From positions 1 through 64,000 of the forward strand of contig QRDG01001346.1 of assembly GCA_012064385.1 (NCBI GenBank): a DNA stretch of 64,000 nt, read 5' to 3'. Source of the stretch: Puccinellia tenuiflora. Taxonomy: Eukaryota > Streptophyta > Magnoliopsida > Poales > Poaceae. The notes under the pieces are model-generated. The model made no database searches. It was given only the letters and a program-made list of their open reading frames with translations, and had not been told where the DNA came from. Both the position numbers and the translations under genes were made by a program. Shown in pieces: positions 58,018 through 64,000 of this stretch; the first letter of the stretch is position 1; the number at the start of each line of letters is the position of its first letter.

Positions 58018-60460
58018 AGCCACCACGCTCCGCCCGGCAACCGTCTCCAAACGCCGCAAGCTCAAGGTATGTATCAGCTGCGCCCAATCCTCTTCTCTCA
58101 AAATCGATTCATTTTCTCTGCTGGAAGGAGAAGGAGAAGAGGATGGATCTCATCGTGCATTCTAGCTGCTGCATCATGGTACTAGTAGTTGGTCTCCGTT
58201 GCATTTATTAATCTTTGAATTTTGTTGTGTTCCACACCCAGTGTTGCTTAAGATAATAAAATGATCAACCAGTGGATGTTGAGATTTGTCTCGAATGGAA
58301 TGGTTACTGGCGTAGTACTAGAGTTTTAGTATAATCATTAGCTGAAAGATATGATGTTCCTTTGTGTTTCCTGTTGTGATTGCTGATCAGAGGTCATTTT
58401 TTTTGCGGGTATGATCAGAGGTCATATATTTGGGCCATTTCATGTTGTGTTCTTCTTACTGTTGGGAAATACATAGTACATACCATCTTAGCATGTTGAT
58501 CTTGTTGTTGCATATGTGCAATATTTTATCTAATGACCTGCTCTATAATATATCACGCCATTCAACTTTATTTTTCACACTCTTCTTGTTGATTGTCTCT
58601 GTATTCTATAAATTAATCTTGAATGTTAAACATGCAGATGCCAAGCCAGGAGCAAGAGCAGCAAGATGACCACACCATCGGAGGCGAAGGAGAAAGGCAG
58701 AGTGGACGGCGTCGAGGTCCCGGTCACAAGTTGAAAAAGTTCTCCCCGGTTTCAAGGCACCATGTGGTGGTTGCTCTGATGTCAAGGTCCCGGGCAGCAC
58801 GGGCTTCTCCGGCTGCAAAGCAAAGATCTCCGGCTGCAACGCAAACTTCTCCGACAGCGACGCCACAAACTACTGCAGTTCTAGAGTCATATTGAACACC
58901 CACGTTTATCGACAACGACTATGTCACACATTCTGGTGAGGTTAACACCGAAGTTAGATAATGTTTAATACTAGTTTTTCTTCTTTGATAATGATATTGT
59001 GTCGTTGTGACAGCATGTTTAGGATTCCCTTATATCCACTTTGCAGTTTGTGACTTATTTCAGAAGTTTGTTGATCTAATGCAATCTGCAGCTAGTTGAT
59101 CTAATGCAACTTTCAATGTTTTCTAGACCATGTGGATGCTGAGCATGGAGATGATGATCACATTGGACAATGCATCAGCTAATGATTCAATGGTGTTTGA
59201 GTTGAAGCGGAATTTGGTGGACAAGATGGCTGTTCCAGTGAGTGGAGAGTTGCTACACAACCGTTGTGCAACACATGTCATAAATCTCATTGTCAAGGAT
59301 GGTTTAGACTATGTGGAATAAATTGTCAAAAACATTCGAGAGAGTGTCAAATATATCAGATCGTTCCAAGGCCGGAAGAAAAAGTTCAAAGATGTGATTG
59401 CCAAAGCTGGCCTTTCTGTTGGTAAGTGGCCCACTATGGATACTCCTACTCGTTGGAATTCAACCTACTTGATGATTGAGAAGGCCATGGAGTATATTAA
59501 AGCATTTGATTTATTGGCCAAGCAAGATTTGAATTACACATATGCTCCATCTGTGAAGGATTGGGAAAAGGCCACAATTCTTTGCAAGGTTGAAGGTATT
59601 TTATGATGCAACCATGATAATTTTTGGTACCTCGTACCCTACATCAAACCTTTATTTCCATGAGATGTGGAAAATAAGACACACTCTGCAAAAGGAAGCA
59701 TCTAATCCTGATCTTGGACCGATGGTGGATGCCATGAAAGAGAAGTTCAATAAGTATTGGTTGAGCTCCTATAAGACCCTTGCAATTCCGGTTATACTTG
59801 ACCCACGCTTCAAGCTTAAATATGTGGAGTTTCGTCTCAACCAGTCCTTTCTGAATGATCCTCAACAACGGATCAACAGAGTGAAAAAACTGTTCAGGAG
59901 CCTCTTTGATGAATATTATTCTAAACTCAATAATGGCAACACCAACTTATCACAACAAACAGGTCAGGATCATAGTCAAATGGTCACAACAGATGATGAT
60001 ATGTTTGATGACTGGGATAACCACCTTTATAGCGAGCAGCAAGGTCAAGTACCGGAACTTGATAGATACTTGAATGAGTTCCCAATTTCAAGATCCGGGG
60101 AATTTGATATCCTAAAATGGTGGAGCGCCAATTCTACAACCTATACTGTACTTTGTGCCATTGCACGTGATGTGCTAGATATGCCTGCATCTACGGTTGC
60201 GTCGGAATCTGCTTTTAGCATGGCAGGAAGAACCGTGAATGACTTCCGTAGCAGGTTGAGAGTTGAGGCCCTTATCTGTACGCAGGATTGGTATCGAGGA
60301 TCTTGTAAGCTAACCCACTCAGCTTCATTGTTTGATGTAATGGGAATTATTTGAAACTAATAGTTTTGAGTTTTGTATTTCAGCTACAAGCCGGCGAATG
60401 GGCGCAATCACCGAGCTAGTTGACCTACGAGATACTGAGATTGAATCTCCCTTGGCGTAG
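58018..60460 (+). pseudogene. hAT (Ac-like) transposase gene, truncated
   Basis: The leader, split by Gypsy D, continues to a donor at 58067; the acceptor before ATG 58638 opens a short N-terminal frame. The BED finger and first half of the RNase H-like domain are missing. From 59130 the hAT core appears: ITLDNASANDSM, CATHVINLIVKDGL, TPTRWNSTYLM and IIFGTSYPTSNLYF. The C-terminal hATC dimerisation domain follows (FDILKWWSAN; DVLDMPASTVASESAFSMAG; LICTQDWYRG). A TAA at about 59318 and a frame change near 59590 break it. A final 77-bp exon (60384-60460, after a 79-bp intron) ends DLRDTEIESPLA-stop. Such genes occur both as transposons and as domesticated RICESLEEPER-like genes; the breaks argue for a dead copy. 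No hAT TIRs were located. Confidence 0.8.
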
Positions 60461-61091
60461 GTATTGTGCTTTTCTTGTTCTTGTAGTTGTAGTTATTTAC
60501 TGACTAGAGGGTTCCTTTGCAACCTGTACTGCCCTGTAATGCAACTTGTACTGCCCTGTAATGCCTCTGTTATGCCCATGTCTTCTCTTCTTTACAGAAC
60601 AAGTAACATCCAAATCTGAGTGAAATTTCAAGGCTGACATTATTTTTTCTTGCTGTGATTGTGAAGACGCCAAGAAACCACTTTGAGATCAGTTTGGTTT
60701 GAAGGGATTGTTGAGTATCTCCGAAGGTTATGCGAGGCATCATTTGTTATGTCGTCGTCCACCTACTGGTTAACACAGGGGCAGTTGATATTTACCGTCA
60801 GTTGATGTTTACCTCTTGAATTGTAATCTGTAGCAAATACGTTTCTGTTGGTGTTTACTGTCTGAAGATGCCAAGAAGTGATTTGTTCAGCTGAACAATA
60901 TTTTGTAAAGATACCCTTATTCTGTACTGCAGTTTAAGCTACCCTTGATCATGCATGCTCTTGTACTGCTGCTGTTGTAAAAGGTACAACTGAAATGTAC
61001 AGCAGAATTGCTGTTGTCGTACTGCTATGGAAGTCGTACACGTGAACCTGCAGGTTACCCTGAACCTAGGACAGCAGGTGCGGGCCGAACC
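60461..61091. other. 3' flank of the hAT-like gene
   Basis: No gene was seen. It contains a 23-bp direct repeat (CAAC(C/T)TGTACTGCCCTGTAATG, about 60519-60564). It may hold the 3' UTR and right end of the hAT element, but I could not identify a terminal repeat. Confidence 0.45.
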
Positions 61092-61094
61092 TTA

Positions 61095-62263
61095 GAGCAT
61101 CTCCAGCCAGCCCCCCAAGAAGCCCCCCAGAGCACTTTTTGTACGCCGGCGTACAAAAATATTCCCAGTCGCGCCCCCAGAAGCTCGTTTTTCGCCGGAT
61201 TTGCTAAAAAAATACGCCGGCGAACCCAACCCAAACCCAGCCTGCTGGGTTTCGCCTGGGGGCGCCGGCGTGATGCTTTTGCATGCAAAAGCCCCACTGC
61301 CAGCCACCCACCACCCTCTCTCTCCTCTCCTCTCTCTCCTCTCTCCTCCCTTTTTTCTTTCCACCTACCACGCCCTGCTTCCCTCGACCAACCACGAAGC
61401 CGGAGCCAGGCCCGCCGCCGCCGTCCACGGAGCAGGAGCCAGGCCCGCCGCCGCCGTCCACGGCGGCCAGGATCACCCCGCGGTGCTCTTCATCACGGTG
61501 GTCCTCGCGGTCGTCACCTCCTTCTCCGCCTGTTCTGGAAGCACGGCTCCAGCGCGAGCGGCCCCGCGCGGCGACGGCGAGCGCACGGTCGGCCGCGTGG
61601 CGTACCTCGCGCGCCCGTGACGACGGGAGGGCGACGCCGCCGCCGCCCCCGGCGCGGACGAGGCACAGCGCGTCGAGCAGCCTGGTGGAGTAGATCTCGT
61701 GCTCCCGCCGCGTCCGCCACCTGGACGGCGGCTGCGCGTCGTCCGTCCCCGGCTCGCTCTCGCCGCCCCGCTTGCACTTGCGGTCCCTCTCGTCCGCCGC
61801 CGTCGTTGCGGGGATCGTCGACGAGGAGGACGCCATGGCGAATCACGACGCTGTGGTGGCCGGCCGGGGAGCGAGCGAGCTGAGGTGTGCTGCTAGTACC
61901 TGGTGGTTCTTTCGGGCGCGCCGCCTGTGTAGCAGAGCAGAGGAGGCGCGCTCGTGGTCTGTGTGGCTTTGTAGTCCGAGGCAGAAGAGAGTGGGAGCTG
62001 CTGCCCCGATCGATCGAAATGCCGGATGGAACTCCCGTCAGCGGCGGCCGCGGCGTCAACTCCAAAGCGTGCGCGAGGTCGGCGGCGGCCGCGGCGTCTC
62101 CTTCCTCCAGAGCGCGTGCGAGGTCGCCACGCGTGCTCTGCAATTTCTGGGGTGGGGGTGCGGCTGGGAAAACTAGTCTCCCCAAGGCAAAAAAAAATAC
62201 GCCGGTGCCCCCCCAAGCACGCCGGCAAATCGCCCTAGGGGGCACCAACGGCTGGGGTTGCTC
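61095..62263. mobile_element. PIF/Harbinger-like element carrying a bHLH gene piece
   Basis: It begins GAGCATCTCCAGCC and ends with the inverse of GAGCAACCCCAGCC (12 of 14 identical), flanked by TTA on both sides (61092-61094 and 62264-62266). GAGCATCTCCA-type ends with a TTA duplication are typical of grass Harbinger-type elements. Both subterminal regions contain C-runs and CGCCGGCGTA words in inverse orientation. It lacks a transposase. The interior is a GC-rich gene piece (61514 to about 62060, minus strand) unrelated to transposition. Confidence 0.75.
61514..61836 (-). pseudogene. IBH1-like atypical bHLH gene fragment
   Basis: The minus strand starts at ATG 61836 in strong context (GCCATGGCG). 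The product has a Ser/Ala-rich start, a basic KCKRGG region and then RWRTRREHEIYSTRLLDAL. After a Gly-rich loop comes AREVRHAADRALAVAARGR followed by SRWSRA. That is the helix-loop-helix pattern of IBH1/IBL-type non-DNA-binding bHLH proteins, which repress growth by binding other HLH factors in brassinosteroid signalling. After SRWSRA a one-base shift is needed to reach QNRRRRR-stop at 61514, so the end is frameshifted. Leader-like sequence upstream (to about 62060) appears to have been captured too. The family call is by motif memory, without a search. Confidence 0.6.
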
Positions 62264-62373
62264 TTACCCTGCTATTTCTTGCATAGGATCGGTGGTCCAA
62301 CACCAGGGTCGGACCGGCCCGGACCACCTGCATCTATAATCTCCGTGTTCCCGATTTCCCGTCTCTCCGCAGC

Positions 62374-63535
62374 GAGAGAAGTCCAATTTACCCCCCCTAA
62401 ACTTATCAAGAAGTTCAGTTTGCAACCCTTAACTCTCATTTGGTTCAATTTTGAACCCTGAATTATGAAAACCGTTCAAAATAACACCTTTCACCGTTTG
62501 GCCAGGTTTTAAGCCGGTTTATTTTCGCCATGTCAGCTTTTTTTTCCTGGTATGCTAACTCAATGGTCGAAATTAATCTACTACGTATGCAATACATTCT
62601 CGCAAAGTCACGGGTCGGTATCAATAACCCCTCGCCAGATCACATTGCCGCCAGCCCCTGCCTGGGCCGCCGCCATGCACTGACCTATCCTTGCCCAGGC
62701 CGCCGTAGTTAGGGCCGGGGTTAATCGCCGAGGAGCTGCTGGGTTGCATCCTCCGTTCTAGGTAAGAAACCTGTTTAATCAGACGTACAAGTACATGCGG
62801 TTGCGTGATTGTATCTCTCTGCACTTCGTATGCTTAAAATTAGTGTTGCCAAGTACAGTAGCATCGAAGGATCTGTTTAATTAACTTTATGAATTCACTA
62901 GATCAATAGATTATTGATCGGGCCATATTACTAAGATTCATTAGTGAACTATACACTACTAGCTAGCTAGCCCTCGGCTTGCTGGATGGATCGAAGTAGC
63001 GACCCCAGCCCCTCTCCCTCCCGTCCTCCCCTGAGCTTCCTCTCTGGTCTGCTGTCCACGCCGGTAGCAGCGACTCGCCACGCTGCGTGGTCGCCGCTCT
63101 GTGCTGGCTGCAGGCTGGCCACGCAGGGATGTGGAGGGCGGAGGCTGATTTGAAGGCAGGCGCCGGAGCTAGGTGATTGTAGGCCGGTGGAGGTGCTATT
63201 CCGTCGTCGTTGTTCGATGAACGAGCATGATTTTTTTTATGGGAGACGAGCCTGGTCTGGATAGAGTAGACAGAGTCTGATCGGTATGTTTCTGATGCAT
63301 GCATGTACGAGCGTATGCAAATACAAGTATCTTGTATTTCGACCAATACATTGAGTTGGCATACCGGAAAAACGCTTACATGGCGACAAAAACCGGTTTA
63401 AAACCTGGCCAAACGCTGAAAGGTGTTATTTTGAACGGTTTTCATAATTCAGGGTTCAAAAGTGAACCAAAAAAGAGTTGAGGGTTGTAAACCGAACTTC
63501 TTGACAAGTTTAGGGGGGTAAATTGGACTTGTCTC
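62374..63535. mobile_element. Mutator-type non-autonomous element with long TIRs (1.16 kb)
   Basis: The exact 9-bp TSD CTCCGCAGC flanks it (62365-62373 and 63536-63544). The left end GAGAGAAGTCCAATTTACCC and the inverted right end GAGACAAGTCCAATTTACCC begin TIRs that stay similar for about 160 bp (62374 to about 62535; about 63375-63535). The interior has no transposase and no recognisable gene. GAGA-type ends plus a 9-bp TSD fit Mutator. Confidence 0.88.
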
Positions 63536-63544
63536 CTCCGCAGC

Positions 63545-64000
63545 CGACAGAAGCAATCCAGTAGTACAACACAAATCCAGTCCAGTCCATGAGTCCATCG
63601 ATGGCCTAACCAAGCACTAAATCAAAGGCTGGCAGCACGCCGGAGGAGGAAGACGAGGCGAAGGGGCGGCGGTCCTCGTCCCTGCGCCTAGCTAGACGGG
63701 GAGGGGAGGCTCTGCCTTGGAGCAGGACGCTTCCGCCTGGGAACGCATCTTAGTGATTTATTCTAGGGCTTCAATCTCACGGACATGCTGAAGCCTGAAG
63801 ATGAGGCATGGTGCGCGGAGGCGGATCCTCGCCGCCGGTTCCGGTGAGTAGCGATTTATCCTCTCCTGCGGCGTTCCTCTAGGTTTTGGACGAACGTGCC
63901 CTCAGCTGACTGAGCAGTGTTGTCGGTCTGTACTTTATATTTTCTGGTCAGTAGTGCTTTCAGTTGCACAACTTCTGTTGCCTGCATACAGAAATTTCTT
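63545..64000. other. Right edge: GC-rich leader and possible first exon
   Basis: A GC-rich stretch ends in a donor context (GTTCCG then GTGAGT at 63844). Two ATGs can be read into it: 63808 (frame MVRGGGSSPPVP) or 63785 (frame MLKPEDEAWCAEADP). After the donor the sequence turns T-rich like an intron and leaves the window. No domain is visible, so this may be the start of a host gene or another captured piece. Confidence 0.3.

Overview
The window reads as an intergenic stretch of a large, repeat-rich grass genome, most likely Triticeae (wheat, Aegilops or barley relatives). The reasons are nested LTR retrotransposons, GC-rich grass-type exons, PIF/Harbinger and Mutator elements with grass-type termini, and an IBH1-like bHLH fragment. 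Species assignment is inference; no search was run. I see no clearly intact cellular gene. Nearly all coding capacity belongs to transposable elements or to gene pieces they carry. Most element borders below rest on exact target-site duplications (TSDs) read from the sequence.

Left part (1-2830): a microsatellite, a GC-rich block resembling a minus-strand first exon, an RNase H-like exon relic and a 362-bp non-autonomous Helitron (2206-2567). From 2831 to 26636 three LTR elements are nested like Russian dolls. Copia A (Tnt1/Tork-like, TSD CATGG) is split inside gag by Gypsy B (Athila-like PBS, gag only, TSD GTGGT). Gypsy B is split inside its own 3' LTR by element C (gag only, 2.2-kb LTRs, TSD GGGGG). 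Removing the inserts restores each host element. Copia A also carries 100 uninterrupted AAC units in frame in gag.

Middle part (26642-30284): sparse sequence with SINE-like heads, then a PIF/Harbinger-like element (TSD TTA) containing a 1.1-kb Mutator-type element (9-bp TSD) and an unidentified gene-like fragment.

Second nest (30285-58012): Gypsy D is a Tat-lineage element (dual RNase H; TSD CACCC) inserted near the 5' end of a hAT transposase-like gene. Besides gag-pol it carries a long antisense two-exon gene of about 1,150 codons downstream of pol. That gene has a Transposase_28-like domain, a charged repeat region and a coiled coil. Its gag is split by element E, about 5.0 kb with TG..CA ends and TSD CACGC, probably a giant solo LTR. 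E in turn contains a 9.56-kb autonomous-type MULE (124-bp TIRs, TSD TTTAATATT). The MULE carries three genes: a mudrA-type transposase with one frameshift, a spliced GRF-zinc-finger/coiled-coil gene, and a 140-codon open frame with its own TATA box.

Right part (58018-64000): the rest of the broken hAT gene, a Harbinger-like element (61095-62263) that has picked up an IBH1-like bHLH gene piece with its 5' leader, a 1.16-kb Mutator-type element with long TIRs (62374-63535), and a possible first exon at the edge. The relative insertion order is readable: hAT-like locus, then D, then E, then the MULE; and separately A, then B, then C.
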